This document shows, in pieces, positions 18,955-29,123 of a stretch of DNA of 64,000 bases. The notes beneath the pieces are model-generated. The model saw only the letters and a list, made by a program, of their open reading frames with translations, was not told the origin of the DNA and made no database searches. Numbering within the stretch: position 1 is the stretch's first letter; the number at the start of each line of letters is the position of its first letter. Origin of the DNA: Lacimicrobium sp. SS2-24 (GTDB lineage: Bacteria; Pseudomonadota; Gammaproteobacteria; Enterobacterales; Alteromonadaceae); contig NZ_NIWW01000003.1 in the NCBI RefSeq assembly GCF_002201535.1, positions 434,001-498,000 of the forward strand, read 5' to 3'. The translations under genes and the position numbers were made by a program.

Positions 18955-20286
18955 CTAAGCGGCGGTCCTCTCCAGTTCATGGCGAACCTGCAACACTTTG
19001 CTGTCGTCGAGTTTATAAAACTTCATCACCGCGGCTACCAATACAAAGGTTATGGCTGGCAGCAGTGTAAAAGACAGCAGTATCCCCTGGCGGGTCTGCT
19101 CAGATTGTACCTGATTTGGCGCGTATCCATAATAGGCAAGCAACCAGCCAGCCACCGCGCCGCCCAGGGCCAGACCCAGCTTAATAAAAAAGACAATGGA
19201 AGAGTATGTCATACCGGTAATGCGCAGCCCACTTCGCCACTGGCCATAATCTACGATATCCGCCATTTTAGCCCACAATAACGGCGTTCCCATCTGCAAT
19301 ATGAAGCACCAGCTGATATAGATAACAAAAGCCAGTACGAGTTGTTCTGAGTCGACAAAAAAGGCGGCAACACACAATACTGCGGCGATCAACTGAATCA
19401 GTATGTAAGCCTTTACTTTGCACAGACGTTTTGCCAGTCCTTGGGCCATGGCACAACCTGCAATATTGCCTAGCATGCCCAGGGTCACGAACAGCGTGAT
19501 TAAGTCTTCACGATCAAGAAAATATTTCACATAGTAAATCGCCAGCGTATTGCGGATCACCATCCCCAACAGCACCAACATCGCGGCCACACAGAGTACC
19601 CGCCACTGGTCATTCTGCCATAAAGCAGCGATATCCTGTTTAAATGACGACTTTTGCTCCGCTGGCGGAAAAATACGCTCTTTGGTCCCGGCAAAACACA
19701 ACCAGAAAAAAACCACACCAAGGGCGCTCATAGCCGCAATGGTGAGCTGGTAACCCAGGGCCTTGTCCCCTTGACCAAACCAATCTACCAGGGGCAGCGT
19801 AAACGCGGTGACCAACAATCCGCCCAGCATCCCAAACACAAAACGGTAGGACTGTACCGAAACGCGCTCACTGGGGTCCGCGGTCAACACGCCACCTAGC
19901 GCGGAATAAGGAATATTGATTGCTGTGTAGGCCAGCATCAGCAGCCCATAGGTCACAAAGGCATAGATGACTTTGCCATCTGCCGACAAGTCAGGCGTGG
20001 TAAACGCCAGCACACTTATCAGACCAAAAGGGACCGCCAGCCACAGCAGATAGGGGCGAAATTTTCCGTAACGACTGTTAGTGCGGTCATTAATGGCCCC
20101 CATCAGAGGGTCGGTCACCGCATCAAAAATACGCACCACCAGAAACAGGGTGCCGACAATGGCCGGGGAAATACCAAATACATCAGTATAGAAGAAGGAG
20201 AGAAATAACATGACAGACTGGAAGACAATATTGCTGGCCGTGTCTCCCAGGCCATATGCCACTTTTTCTCTTACCGATAAGGCCAT
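18955..20286 (-). CDS. GPH-family sugar:cation symporter (MelB-like)
   Basis: This is an inner-membrane carrier of 443 residues with about 12 hydrophobic segments. The family start EKVAYGLGDTASNIVFQ and the loop DAVTDPLMGAINDRT-SRYGKFRPYLLW (the conserved cation/sugar motif) place it in the glycoside-pentoside-hexuronide group. Its ATG directly abuts the stop of the GH1 gene, so it is in the same transcript and probably brings beta-glucosides such as cellobiose or laminaribiose into the cell for GH1. The lacI gene follows 30 bp downstream. Confidence 0.92.
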   Translation of the reverse strand: MALSVREKVAYGLGDTASNIVFQSVMLFLSFFYTDVFGISPAIVGTLFLVVRIFDAVTDPLMGAINDRTNSRYGKFRPYLLWLAVPFGLISVLAFTTPDLSADGKVIYAFVTYGLLMLAYTAINIPYSALGGVLTADPSERVSVQSYRFVFGMLGGLLVTAFTLPLVDWFGQGDKALGYQLTIAAMSALGVVFFWLCFAGTKERIFPPAEQKSSFKQDIAALWQNDQWRVLCVAAMLVLLGMVIRNTLAIYYVKYFLDREDLITLFVTLGMLGNIAGCAMAQGLAKRLCKVKAYILIQLIAAVLCVAAFFVDSEQLVLAFVIYISWCFILQMGTPLLWAKMADIVDYGQWRSGLRITGMTYSSIVFFIKLGLALGGAVAGWLLAYYGYAPNQVQSEQTRQGILLSFTLLPAITFVLVAAVMKFYKLDDSKVLQVRHELERTAA

Positions 20287-21663
20287 TTAACGTGCTCCGG
20301 TTTCATGTTGTGAGCCACTGGATTGAGCTTTTTTAAGCAAAAAATCACGGTACGCATAACCACTGGATTTGATAATACGCTGTTGACTGTCATAGTCCAC
20401 ATAGACAATACCAAACCGCTTAAGGTAACCCTCGGCCCACTCGAAATTATCCATCAGACTCCAGGCAAAATAACCTCGTACGTCCACCCCTTGCTCACAG
20501 GCCTTATGCACAGCCAGCAAATGGCTCTGCAGGTAGTCCAGTCGTTCAGGGTCATCAACCTTTCCATCCACTACCTTATCAACCATAGCCGCGCCGTTTT
20601 CAGTTATGAAAATCGGAGGCAATTGATAACGTTGGTGATAATCCACTAACAGATCCGTTAAGCCCTGCGGATACACTTCCCAGCCCATATCAGTCAAAGG
20701 ATGCTGATCATGTTCGAGCTTTTCAAACAACTCCCCTGCGCTCTCTTGGTAGCGCTCACGGGTATAATAATTGATGCCAATATAGTCCAGTCTATGCCCA
20801 ATAATCTCCATATCACCGGGCTGAATCGGGGGGTGTTCATGCTCTGGCAGCTTATGCAACACATCCGGATAACGCTTTTCCAGAAGTGGCTGCAAGTACC
20901 AGTGATTAAAATACTCATCGGCCAGTTTGGCCGCTTCACCATCCTCTGCAGAGTCAGATGCGGCGTAACAGGGACTGAAATTCAGGACAATGCCGTTAAG
21001 GGCATCCGGTGCATTACGCTCAAGTACCTCCATGGCCAGGCCATGAGCAAGCAATAGATGGTGAGCGGCTTGTTTGCCGTAAGCCCGACTCTTGTGACCC
21101 GGCGCATGGATACCCGCCTCATATCCCAGATAGGCACTGCAAAAAGGTTCGTTAAGGGTTGCGTAGGAATGCACCCTGTCACCAAATGCCTTAGAGACAC
21201 AATCTGCATAGTCACGAAACCGATAAGCGGTGTCCCGGTTCAGCCAGCCGCCTTGATCTTCCAGATATTGAGGTAAATCCCAGTGATAGAGGGTAACAAA
21301 GGGTTTGATAGCATATTCGTTTAAGCGATCCAGTAAGGCGATATAAAAATCCAGTCCCTGTTGATTCACGCTACCGTCTTCATGCATGACTCTGGCCCAG
21401 GAGACGGAGAATCGATAAGCGTCCACTCCCAGTGAACGAATCAGGCGAAGATCCGCTTCCCAGTGCAACAGATGCTCACAGGCTGTTTTACCATCGGAGC
21501 CATCCCGAATCTTACCCGGCGTATCACAAAACCTGTCCCAGATGGTCTCTAACCTTGACTGTGCGGCACCCTCTATCTGAAAAGACGCAGTGGCAACGCC
21601 AAAAGTAAAGTCCTGCCTGAGTAAAGGCGATGCTGACGGTAAGGAGATTGACTTATTTTTCAC
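20287..21663 (-). CDS. GH1 beta-glucosidase, cytoplasmic
   Basis: This is a family GH1 retaining beta-glucosidase. From the GTG at 21663 it has 458 residues, the standard length. The acid/base Glu is E172 in ATLNEPFC and the nucleophile is E355 in IFITENGAA; the N-terminal FTFGVATASFQIEGA is also diagnostic. No signal peptide is present, so it acts on imported di- or oligosaccharides. The GTG start has AGGA eight bases upstream; an ATG at 21762 in the same frame has no ribosome site and would add an unusual 33-residue leader. It is first gene of the GH1-GPH-lacI operon, controlled from the operator at 21773. Confidence 0.94.
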   Translation of the reverse strand: MKNKSISLPSASPLLRQDFTFGVATASFQIEGAAQSRLETIWDRFCDTPGKIRDGSDGKTACEHLLHWEADLRLIRSLGVDAYRFSVSWARVMHEDGSVNQQGLDFYIALLDRLNEYAIKPFVTLYHWDLPQYLEDQGGWLNRDTAYRFRDYADCVSKAFGDRVHSYATLNEPFCSAYLGYEAGIHAPGHKSRAYGKQAAHHLLLAHGLAMEVLERNAPDALNGIVLNFSPCYAASDSAEDGEAAKLADEYFNHWYLQPLLEKRYPDVLHKLPEHEHPPIQPGDMEIIGHRLDYIGINYYTRERYQESAGELFEKLEHDQHPLTDMGWEVYPQGLTDLLVDYHQRYQLPPIFITENGAAMVDKVVDGKVDDPERLDYLQSHLLAVHKACEQGVDVRGYFAWSLMDNFEWAEGYLKRFGIVYVDYDSQQRIIKSSGYAYRDFLLKKAQSSGSQHETGAR

Positions 21664-21772
21664 TGTTCTGTCCTGTGTAACTGAATGAGTGCGCCGGGTG
21701 TCAGGTAGATGTCTCAACCAATAAGTGCAAATGTTGATAATTTGTTGCACAAAAGATGTCATGATGCTTAAA

Positions 21773-21786
21773 TGTAAGCGCTTTCA
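21773..21786. promoter_or_regulatory. LacI-family operator 3 (TGTAAGCGCTTTCA)
   Basis: This site lies between the divergent GH1 operon and the transporter-GH3 operon, 109 bp from the GH1 start and 82 bp from the transporter start. One bound regulator could control both directions. Confidence 0.85.
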
Positions 21787-21867
21787 CAAAGTGTAAACCT
21801 AATGTTAGCCAATGGTCAATGTGAAGATCATCTGGTTGAAATTACTGGCTTCAAATAAGGCACCTGT

Positions 21868-23136
21868 ATGACAACTTCAATACCGCCCCAACAACCTGTG
21901 CGCAACAATACACTGCCATTGGCAATGATCTCGCTTACCGCATTGTTCTTTATGTGGGGGTTCATTACTGCACTCAATGACATCCTGATCCCTCATCTGA
22001 AGAGTGTGTTTAGCCTGAGCTACACACAAGCCATGCTGGTGCAGTTCTGCTTCTTTATGGCGTATTTCCTGGTCTCTGTACCGGCGGGCCGGATCGTCGA
22101 CAAGATTGGCTTTCAAAAAGGCATTGCTTTGGGGCTATTGACCGCCGCTGCAGGATGTCTGCTATTTGTACCTTCGGCGTTGTATGAAACCTACTGGATG
22201 TTTCTGGGAGCACTGTTTATCCTCGCCGCAGGTGTCACCATATTGCAGGTTGCGGCGAATCCGCTGGTCACGCTGCTGGGTGATCCGGCAACAGCCGAGT
22301 CCCGTCTTACAATGACCCAGGCTTTCAATTCTCTGGGTACGACGGTGGCACCGGTTATCGGCGGTATCCTGATTTTCTCCCATATAGAAGGAAGCGTGCA
22401 ATCCGCCGAATCGGTGATTGTCCCCTACCTAGGGCTCGCGCTGGTGCTTATTGGGTTGGCCGCCTTCTTCGTCAGAATGCGTCTACCGGAAACCGGTAAC
22501 CACGTTCCCAGTGCCGCAGACCTCATTGATTCGGGCGCCAAAGCGCCGCTTAAAAGCTACCCGCATCTTATCCTCGGTGCCATCGGTATTTTTGTTTACG
22601 TTGGCGCCGAAGTCTCCATCGGCAGCTTTCTGGTCAACTATCTGGGTGAAGAAAGCGTCATGGGGATGAGCGAAGGGCAGGCATCCAAGTACATCGCCTA
22701 CTATTGGGGCGGCGCCATGGTAGGTCGTTTCATCGGCGCAGTGCTGATGCAGAAAATCGCACCCGGTAAGCTTTTGGGCTTCAACAGTGTCGCCTCCATT
22801 ACCTTACTCCTGATCACTATCTTCAGCTCCGGTCCCCTGGCTATGTGGAGTGTGCTGTTGGTGGGTCTGTGTAACTCCATTATGTTCCCGACCATTTTCA
22901 GTCTTGCTCTGAAAGGCCTCGGCAAAGACACCAGCCGCGGTTCGGGCCTGTTATGTCTGGCCATCGTCGGTGGTGCCGTGGTACCCCTGCTCCAGGGAGT
23001 GCTGGCAGACACGATTGGCCTTCAGCTGTCGTTCTTGTTGCCACTGCTGTGCTATCTGTACATCGGCTTCTATGGCCTCATCGGTGCAGCAGTTCGCGTC
23101 AAGACAACGGATCAAACTGAGCAGGGGGTTGCATGA
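21868..23136 (+). CDS. Major facilitator sugar transporter, FucP/GluP type
   Basis: This 422-residue inner-membrane protein has 12 predicted segments. [21 protein letters not shown] at the first helix is the signature of the fucose/glucose-galactose:H+ symporter group; [14 protein letters not shown] and [11 protein letters not shown] are also characteristic. It probably takes up glucose released in the periplasm by the GH3 enzyme encoded next, whose ATG overlaps this stop by four bases (ATGA). Together with the GPH symporter it gives the locus two inner-membrane routes: monosaccharide here, oligosaccharide there. Operator 3 lies upstream. Confidence 0.92.
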   Translation: MTTSIPPQQPVRNNTLPLAMISLTALFFMWGFITALNDILIPHLKSVFSLSYTQAMLVQFCFFMAYFLVSVPAGRIVDKIGFQKGIALGLLTAAAGCLLFVPSALYETYWMFLGALFILAAGVTILQVAANPLVTLLGDPATAESRLTMTQAFNSLGTTVAPVIGGILIFSHIEGSVQSAESVIVPYLGLALVLIGLAAFFVRMRLPETGNHVPSAADLIDSGAKAPLKSYPHLILGAIGIFVYVGAEVSIGSFLVNYLGEESVMGMSEGQASKYIAYYWGGAMVGRFIGAVLMQKIAPGKLLGFNSVASITLLLITIFSSGPLAMWSVLLVGLCNSIMFPTIFSLALKGLGKDTSRGSGLLCLAIVGGAVVPLLQGVLADTIGLQLSFLLPLLCYLYIGFYGLIGAAVRVKTTDQTEQGVA

Positions 23137-25670
23137 TGAACCACAACATTAAGCTTTCAGCTATCATCGCAGCACTTGGCATTGGCATGCTGAGCGCCTG
23201 CAGTGAGCCGCAACAAAAATCAGATTCTGAAACTCAGGATACCGCAGCCGTGCCTGACTACTGGCCGCGTATTCAACCCGAGGTAAAATCCGACCCTGCA
23301 GTGGAACAACGGGTCAATGACATCCTCAAGGACATGACACTGGAGCAGAAGGTTGCGCAAATCATCCAGCCAGAAATCAAGGATGTCACGGTAGAAGACA
23401 TGCGTCGTTATGGCTTTGGCTCATACCTCAACGGTGGCGGTGCTTTTCCAAATAACGACAAACATGCTTCGGTACAGGACTGGGTGAACCTCGCCGAGTC
23501 CATGTATCAGGCGTCTATTGACGATTCTCTGGACGGCAGCCGCATTCCAACTATGTGGGGAACCGATGCGGTACACGGCCACAACAATGTGATCGGTGCT
23601 ACCCTGTTCCCACACAATATCGGTTTGGGAGCCGCCAATAACCCGGCTTTGATCGAAGAAATCGCCAATGCCACGGCAAAAGAAGTGGCCGCAACCGGTA
23701 TCGACTGGATCTTTGCACCCACGGTAGCCGTGACCCGTGATGATCGCTGGGGACGTACTTATGAGGCCTATTCAGAAGATCCCAGGATCGTCCGTGACTA
23801 TTCCTATGCCATCGTAAAGGGTCTGCAAGGCCGCGGAGAGGATTTCCTGTCTCAGACACAGGTGCTGAGCACGGTTAAGCACTTTGTCGGCGATGGCGGT
23901 ACCCAGGGCGGTGACGATCAGGGCGATAACCTAGCAACAGAGAAAGAGCTTTATGAAATCCACGCCCAGGGCTATGTTGGCGGTCTGACGGCCGGTGCAC
24001 AGTCAGTAATGGCGTCATTTAACAGCTGGCATGGTGAGAAAGTTCACGGTAGTGAGTACCTGCTTACTAAAGTATTGAAAGAGCGCATGGGCTTTGACGG
24101 CTTTGTGGTAGGCGACTGGAATGGCCATGGCCAAATCCCGGGTTGTACCAATGAGAGCTGCCCGGACGCCATCAATGCTGGCCTGGATGTCTTTATGGTT
24201 CCCACTCAAGCCTGGAAACCTTTACTGACTAACACCATTGCTCAGGTTAAAGAAGGCATTATTCCGCAAAGTCGGCTGGATGATGCGGTACGCCGGGTTC
24301 TGCGCGTAAAAGTACGTGCAGGTCTGTTTGAAAAACCCTCCCCGGCTCAGCGTCCTCTCGCCGGGGATACCGGCCTGATTGGTCATCCGGAACATCGTGA
24401 GATCGCACGCAAAGCAGTGCGTCAATCTCTGGTGTTACTCAAGAACGAACAGCAAGTACTGCCTCTGCGTCCAGGCCAGCGTATTCTGGTAGCCGGTGAC
24501 GCCGCCGACAATATCGGAAAACAATCCGGAGGCTGGACCATCACCTGGCAAGGTACAGGTAATGAGAATGCAGATTTCCCCGGCGGAAGCTCTATCTATC
24601 AGGGCATTCGCGAAACGGTTGAAAGCGCCGGCGGTCAGGCCACATTGTCTGTCGATGGCAGCTTTGAGGAAAAACCTGACGTTGCCATTGTGGTCTTTGG
24701 TGAAGAACCCTATGCAGAAGGTAATGGCGATCTGGCGAATCTGGAATACCAGCGCGGCAATAAACAGGATCTGGCTATTCTGAAAAAACTGAAAGCGGCA
24801 GAGATCCCCGTGGTTTCTGTGTTTATCAGCGGTCGCCCGCTTTGGGTGAATCCTGAACTCAATGCCTCAGATGCCTTTGTCGCCGCCTGGCTTCCTGGCT
24901 CAGAAGGACAAGGCATTGCCGATGTATTGTTTACTGACAAAGCGGGCAATATTCGCTATGACTTTACCGGTAAGCTGTCGTTTTCCTGGCCAGCGAGCCC
25001 GGATCAAGCCACTGTTAATGTCGGTGATTCGGATTATGCGCCTTTGCTCCCATATGGCTTCGGTCTTAGCTATGGTGAAGCCAGTACGCTGGACAGTCAG
25101 TTGAATGAAGAGGTGGCGTCCAGCGCCACTGCACTGGAGGCGTTGGCTCTGCTTGAAAATGCTATCCGCGCTCCCTGGTCCCTGACCGTGGGCACACCAG
25201 ACAGCCAGAGCACAGTCAACAAGTCTATATTCAGCAGCGGTCCTGTTAAGTTGCGAACCATGGACAGATTTGTTCAGGAAGATGCGCGCGCCATAAGCTT
25301 TGACGGCAGTGCCATTGGCGAGGTTCGTATTGGTGCACCGTTCCCTCAGGATCTGCGAGATTACCTTGAGCGCAATGGCGCCTTAGTGATGGATGTCTTT
25401 GTTACCCAGGCACCTGAGGATTCTGTCACCTTGTCGATGGATTGTGGCCCTGAGTGTGGTGCCAGTGTGGATATATCAGGCCATCTGCAGAAGATGGAAC
25501 CTCAGAGCTGGCAGACCCTCAGTGTGGATCTCAGTTGTTTCCGTGATGCACAGGGCTTAGCGGGAGTATTTAATCCGCTGGTACTAACCAGTGCGGGCAA
25601 GGCCGAACTGAGCCTTTCAAAAATCTATGTCAGACCGAACGTGACTGACCCTGTGGTTAGTTGTCAGTAA
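23133..25670 (+). CDS. GH3 beta-glucosidase / exo-glucanase, lipoprotein
   Basis: This 845-residue protein has a lipobox GMLSAC (lipidation at C23), so it is membrane-anchored, in the periplasm or at the surface. The GH3 N-domain runs to about 400 with [17 protein letters not shown] and the nucleophile D328 in [11 protein letters not shown]; the C-domain runs to about 660 with [16 protein letters not shown] further 180-residue C-terminal extension (beta-rich, cysteine-containing) resembles that of exo-1,3/1,4-beta-glucanases of Pseudoalteromonas. It likely removes glucose from laminarin or mixed-linkage oligomers. It is coupled to the transporter gene by an ATGA overlap. Confidence 0.93.
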   Translation: MMNHNIKLSAIIAALGIGMLSACSEPQQKSDSETQDTAAVPDYWPRIQPEVKSDPAVEQRVNDILKDMTLEQKVAQIIQPEIKDVTVEDMRRYGFGSYLNGGGAFPNNDKHASVQDWVNLAESMYQASIDDSLDGSRIPTMWGTDAVHGHNNVIGATLFPHNIGLGAANNPALIEEIANATAKEVAATGIDWIFAPTVAVTRDDRWGRTYEAYSEDPRIVRDYSYAIVKGLQGRGEDFLSQTQVLSTVKHFVGDGGTQGGDDQGDNLATEKELYEIHAQGYVGGLTAGAQSVMASFNSWHGEKVHGSEYLLTKVLKERMGFDGFVVGDWNGHGQIPGCTNESCPDAINAGLDVFMVPTQAWKPLLTNTIAQVKEGIIPQSRLDDAVRRVLRVKVRAGLFEKPSPAQRPLAGDTGLIGHPEHREIARKAVRQSLVLLKNEQQVLPLRPGQRILVAGDAADNIGKQSGGWTITWQGTGNENADFPGGSSIYQGIRETVESAGGQATLSVDGSFEEKPDVAIVVFGEEPYAEGNGDLANLEYQRGNKQDLAILKKLKAAEIPVVSVFISGRPLWVNPELNASDAFVAAWLPGSEGQGIADVLFTDKAGNIRYDFTGKLSFSWPASPDQATVNVGDSDYAPLLPYGFGLSYGEASTLDSQLNEEVASSATALEALALLENAIRAPWSLTVGTPDSQSTVNKSIFSSGPVKLRTMDRFVQEDARAISFDGSAIGEVRIGAPFPQDLRDYLERNGALVMDVFVTQAPEDSVTLSMDCGPECGASVDISGHLQKMEPQSWQTLSVDLSCFRDAQGLAGVFNPLVLTSAGKAELSLSKIYVRPNVTDPVVSCQ

Positions 25671-25680
25671 GCCTGGTTAT

Positions 25681-25722
25681 CCCCAGCTACCATCATCCTT
25701 TGTGATTGATGGTAGCTTGGGG
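25681..25722. terminator. Long hairpin between convergent GH3 and gate-protein genes
   Basis: AGCTACCATCA (25685-25695) pairs perfectly with TGATGGTAGCT (25707-25717), extended by CCCC/GGGG with one bulged T. It lacks a T-run. Its right arm lies inside the last codons of the minus-strand gene, whose stop is in the left arm. It is probably a two-way transcription barrier or mRNA end stabiliser. Confidence 0.55.
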
Positions 25723-26634
25723 AAGTAAACGGGCTATCATTGCAATAAGAACCACTGAAAATAGCAACCTGGCCCACAGAATCGCTGACAGATGGGCTCC
25801 GAGCAGCATCACCAACAGGGTGTCCTCGATCAGACTGTGGCACAGTCCAAGAAAGCTGACCGTCAGCAGCACATCGCGCCGGCTCAGTTTTCCTCTGCCA
25901 ACCTCATTCAGCAAAATTCCCGCACCAAAACTCAGCCCCATGGTCATACCGATAATGGTAATATTGGCGGCATCCCGGCCGATACCCAGCAATCGCAATA
26001 GCGGTGACAGGGCAAAGTGCAACAGCCTTTCAATGCCCAGTTTTCTGAGCAGTTTAAGCAGGCTGACCAGCGTCAGAATAATAAAAAAGATCGCAGCGAT
26101 GGTCAGGCACTGATCCACCAGCCACTGACTCACAGAACCATCTCGCTCAGGCGCCTGCCACAGTAACTGGCTGGGCTGTTGAAGGAGCTCAAAGTAGTGG
26201 TAACACAAGTGCACAGCACCACCGAGTAACAGTGCCCCGCCAATACGCAGTAACAAGGTAAACCACCATGGAACCCCGGCTTTTTTGGCCACCGCCCCTT
26301 CAAAAGGCAAACCGTGAGCAATCAACATCAGGGTACCTAATACGCTCACCTGAGCCACCGTCAGACTCTGCTGCTCTGCCAGCGACAGAAACACCACCAT
26401 TCCGGTGTAAATATTAGTAAGCAACGTGGTAGCCCACACCAGCCCCGCCGATTCCGGCAAGCCAATCAGCGCCATTACGGGTCCCAGCAGACTGGCCAAC
26501 AATGCAGTGGCGCCCAGTGTTTCGAGCACTTTGACGATAATCAGGGTCGGGATCAGAATTTTGAGTAGCGTGAGATAAATACTGAAACTTTCATGCAGCA
26601 GAGCCTTACAGGTTCTGCCCAACGAACGGGTCAT
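25693..26634 (-). CDS. Nucleoside-recognition (Gate) domain membrane protein
   Basis: This is a polytopic inner-membrane protein of 313 residues from the ATG at 26634 (327 from an ATG at 26676 that overlaps the upstream gene). Two Gate-type repeats are visible: one around SLLGPVMALIGLPESAGLVWATTLLTN, the other around SPLLRLLGIGRDAANITIIGM. Proteins with this domain include CNT transporters, FeoB and spore maturation SpmA/SpmB; the stand-alone type here has no known substrate. It sits inside the glucan locus on the strand opposite GH3, beside the DUF2132 gene with which it probably forms a transcript. Confidence 0.8.
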   Translation of the reverse strand: MTRSLGRTCKALLHESFSIYLTLLKILIPTLIIVKVLETLGATALLASLLGPVMALIGLPESAGLVWATTLLTNIYTGMVVFLSLAEQQSLTVAQVSVLGTLMLIAHGLPFEGAVAKKAGVPWWFTLLLRIGGALLLGGAVHLCYHYFELLQQPSQLLWQAPERDGSVSQWLVDQCLTIAAIFFIILTLVSLLKLLRKLGIERLLHFALSPLLRLLGIGRDAANITIIGMTMGLSFGAGILLNEVGRGKLSRRDVLLTVSFLGLCHSLIEDTLLVMLLGAHLSAILWARLLFSVVLIAMIARLLPQATINHKG

Positions 26635-26653
26635 TGCATGCACCTGAGGATCA

Positions 26654-26890
26654 TCAGGAACCGCTGCCCCATACATGAAAAACGTTCAGGTACAGGCGCT
26701 CTACTTTCTCCCTTGCCCAGGGGGTGCGGCGCAAAAACGTCAAACTGGATTTGACCGACGGGTCATGGCTGAAGCAACGAATATCCACTACCTTGGCCAT
26801 CTCCTCCCATCCCAGTTTTTGCTCCAATTGCACAATCATCTGTTCCAGGGTCACACCATGTAAAGGGTTATTCGCTTGAGTTCCCATCAT
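26654..26890 (-). CDS. VF530/DUF2132 family small protein
   Basis: This protein of 78 residues matches the family pattern throughout: NNPLHGVTLEQMIVQLEQ, then GWEEMAKVVDIRCF, then DPSVKSSLTFLRRTPWARE-VE-LYL. The Vibrio fischeri member VF530 has a known structure with a helical fold proposed to bind DNA, but no function is established. The start is one of two adjacent ATGs (26890, 26887). Its last codons lie just before, or overlap, the start of the Gate protein gene. Confidence 0.9.
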   Translation of the reverse strand: MMGTQANNPLHGVTLEQMIVQLEQKLGWEEMAKVVDIRCFSHDPSVKSSLTFLRRTPWAREKVERLYLNVFHVWGSGS

Positions 26891-26991
26891 CTGTTTTCCA
26901 CAAAGGATCATCAAATGCGAATCATAGCAAAGGCCGGCAAGGCATTGGATACAAATTGGCGATCAGCACGCAAATCATCTGGCCGCGACGA

Positions 26992-28038
26992 TCATTTTGC
27001 CCGGCCTTCTATCAACACATGCTCCGAACTGCTGGTATTGCAACCTTTCCCTGTGACGGGGTCGACAGCACATTGATATACCCTGACAAAATCAATTTGC
27101 ATGTGCTGACCCAAAGCAAAGGCCTGTTCGTCGATTCCTTTTTGATTGGTATTCTCCGGCCAGTTACCCCCAACAGCCAGATTTAATATTACATAAAACT
27201 TCTGGTCAAAAGGGGCTGCGGCCATGTCATTGGAGGCAGTTTTAACAGATTCGGTAAACCAGCCCCGATGGAGCAATTCCACTGCCTGGCCCTGGTGATC
27301 GTCGCTAAAGACTGATTGACGCTGAGCGGCGTAGAGGTGGTTATCAACATACCAGCGAATTTCTCCTTGCTGCCATTCAATGCTGTAGGTGTGAAAATCG
27401 TCGGCGGGGTTTTGCTCGTCGGGCAAAGCATAAGCCTGCCCCGAATAAACATTATCGGGCCAGTCTCCACCATAATGCAGGGTACCGTGGATGCGGGACT
27501 CTTGCTTACCCTGCTTATCCCGCGTTTTCAGGTTGACCGCTTCCATGATGTCAATCTCGCCGGATTTCGGCCAGCTGCCATATACCTCCTCGGTCGGCAT
27601 CATCCATAGCGCCGGCCAACTGCCCTGTCCGAAGGGTAGCTTTGCTCTGATCTCAATTCTGCCATACCTGAAATCGGCCTTACCCCTGCTGTTAAGGCGC
27701 GCGGAAGTGTAGGGCTTTTCTGCACCCTTTCGGGCCGGTAAGGCAACAATGATCAATTTTCCATCGGCCACATAAGCGTTCTCTTCGTTATCGGTATAAC
27801 ACTGCTTTTCGTTGTTGCCGCCTCCGGCACAATTCACCTCAAGGGTCCAGTTGTTGGCATTGATCACCTCTTTATCAAATTCATCCTGCCAGACTAACTG
27901 CCATTCACCGGCCGACGTCTTCTCATCGGTAACATGGGGCGCCTCAGCGCGAGCCCTGTCAGGGAACACTGACAAAACCGTCAACGTCATTGTCATTGTC
28001 ATTGTCAGTAATAACGCGATGTGTGCTGAACCTTTCAC
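26992..28038 (-). CDS. GH16 endo-beta-1,3(4)-glucanase (laminarinase-like), secreted
   Basis: The signal peptide is followed by a GH16 beta-jelly-roll. The catalytic signature E-x-D-x-x-E is GEIDIMEAV, with nucleophile E161, D163 and acid/base E166; SWPALWMMP just upstream and GEIRWYVDNHLY downstream are family-typical. The extra methionine in the signature (IDIME) is the beta-bulge form seen in laminarinases. At 348 residues it is one domain plus a short tail with two cysteines. Start is a GTG at 28038 with GGAG eight bases upstream. An operator lies 106 bp upstream. It should cut laminarin or lichenan outside the cell. Confidence 0.94.
   Translation of the reverse strand: MKGSAHIALLLTMTMTMTLTVLSVFPDRARAEAPHVTDEKTSAGEWQLVWQDEFDKEVINANNWTLEVNCAGGGNNEKQCYTDNEENAYVADGKLIIVALPARKGAEKPYTSARLNSRGKADFRYGRIEIRAKLPFGQGSWPALWMMPTEEVYGSWPKSGEIDIMEAVNLKTRDKQGKQESRIHGTLHYGGDWPDNVYSGQAYALPDEQNPADDFHTYSIEWQQGEIRWYVDNHLYAAQRQSVFSDDHQGQAVELLHRGWFTESVKTASNDMAAAPFDQKFYVILNLAVGGNWPENTNQKGIDEQAFALGQHMQIDFVRVYQCAVDPVTGKGCNTSSSEHVLIEGRAK
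27986..28007. repeat. Hexanucleotide tandem repeat in the GH16 signal peptide
   Basis: Nearly four copies of GTCATT on the plus strand encode alternating Met-Thr in the hydrophobic core of the GH16 signal peptide. Because the unit is two codons, slippage would change signal length but not frame. Confidence 0.8.
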
Positions 28039-28143
28039 TTTCCAAACTCCGGGTTAAATGGGTTTAATATCAATGAATACATCAACAATCCTCTGTGCTA
28101 CCTACCCACTTGAAATTGTGCTTTACTTATTCGTAGTATCACG

Positions 28144-28157
28144 TGTAAGCGCTTTCA
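28144..28157. promoter_or_regulatory. LacI-family operator 4 (TGTAAGCGCTTTCA)
   Basis: This is the same 14-mer as operator 3. It lies in the divergent gap between GH16 (106 bp away) and the polysaccharide deacetylase-like gene (77 bp away), so it may control both. Confidence 0.85.
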
Positions 28158-28233
28158 AATATTAATCTATGTTCTCATCAATGCAACACCTCAACCTGTC
28201 CATTGTCCTCTCACTGATAAGGCTGGCATAGCA

Positions 28234-29049
28234 ATGAAACATCACCCATTTCTGAGCTGCTTGAAAATAAGGCGCTTTATGCTGTGCATGTGCCTGGTCT
28301 CCATGCAGGTCAGTGCCCAGTTCCAATGGCCAGATGGCATCAGAGCGGCGGTGAGCCTGGCCTATGACGATGCACTTGATAGTCACCTGGATACTGCCCT
28401 GCCTGAACTCAATCGTTATGGATTTCATGCCAGCTTCTACCTCACCCTAAACTCTCCCACTATCAAAACTCGCTTAAACGAGTGGCGTCTGGCAGCCCGT
28501 CAGGGCCACGAACTTGGCAATCACAGCATTAATCACCCGTGCCGAGCGTCACTTCCCGAGCGCAGTTGGGTTGAACCTCACAACAATCTGGATACCTTAT
28601 CCGTCGCCGCTATCGTGCAGGAGATCCACAATGCGAATGTTTTTTTGTTGGCCATAGATGGTGAGACACAGCGCACCTTTACCCCACCCTGTGGTGACAG
28701 CCGCGCACAGGATGGCAACTATCTCACTCAGTTGACGCCGCTTTTCGTTGCCATCAGACGTCAGGGTAAACCACTGTCGGACATGCAACAGTTACAACTG
28801 CACGACACGCCCACCTGGTTTGCTATCAATCCATCACTGCAGGAACTAAAAGATTATGTCAAAGCGGCAGAAACCCACGGCTCCCTTGCCAGCATAACCT
28901 TTCATGGTGTGGGCGGGGACTATCTGGCAGTAGACGCCGACGTTCATAAACAGTTCCTGGCTTGGCTGGATAACCATCGAGACAGATACTGGGTAGAGAG
29001 CTTCATTACCCTGAGCCGGTATATCCATGCTCAGCAAAGCGTCCATTGA
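28234..29049 (+). CDS. Polysaccharide deacetylase (NodB-fold) family protein, secreted
   Basis: This is a 271-residue protein with a signal peptide ending near VSAQ. The NodB-type motif 1 reads SLAYDDALDSHLD (usual form TFDDG) and motif 2, H-x3-H, reads NHSINHPC; both Asp and both His needed for metal are present. The family includes deacetylases of chitin, peptidoglycan and xylan, and also proteins of unknown activity. Its operator and place opposite GH16 suggest that it acts on substituents of the glucan or a co-occurring polymer, but the substrate is not deducible. Confidence 0.82.
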   Translation: MKHHPFLSCLKIRRFMLCMCLVSMQVSAQFQWPDGIRAAVSLAYDDALDSHLDTALPELNRYGFHASFYLTLNSPTIKTRLNEWRLAARQGHELGNHSINHPCRASLPERSWVEPHNNLDTLSVAAIVQEIHNANVFLLAIDGETQRTFTPPCGDSRAQDGNYLTQLTPLFVAIRRQGKPLSDMQQLQLHDTPTWFAINPSLQELKDYVKAAETHGSLASITFHGVGGDYLAVDADVHKQFLAWLDNHRDRYWVESFITLSRYIHAQQSVH

Positions 29050-29123
29050 AGCACACACAGCATTGCCATCAATGACCATTCAGCGCTAACCTGTATGCTG
29101 TTCTGGTAAAGGTAGCTTCAGTT

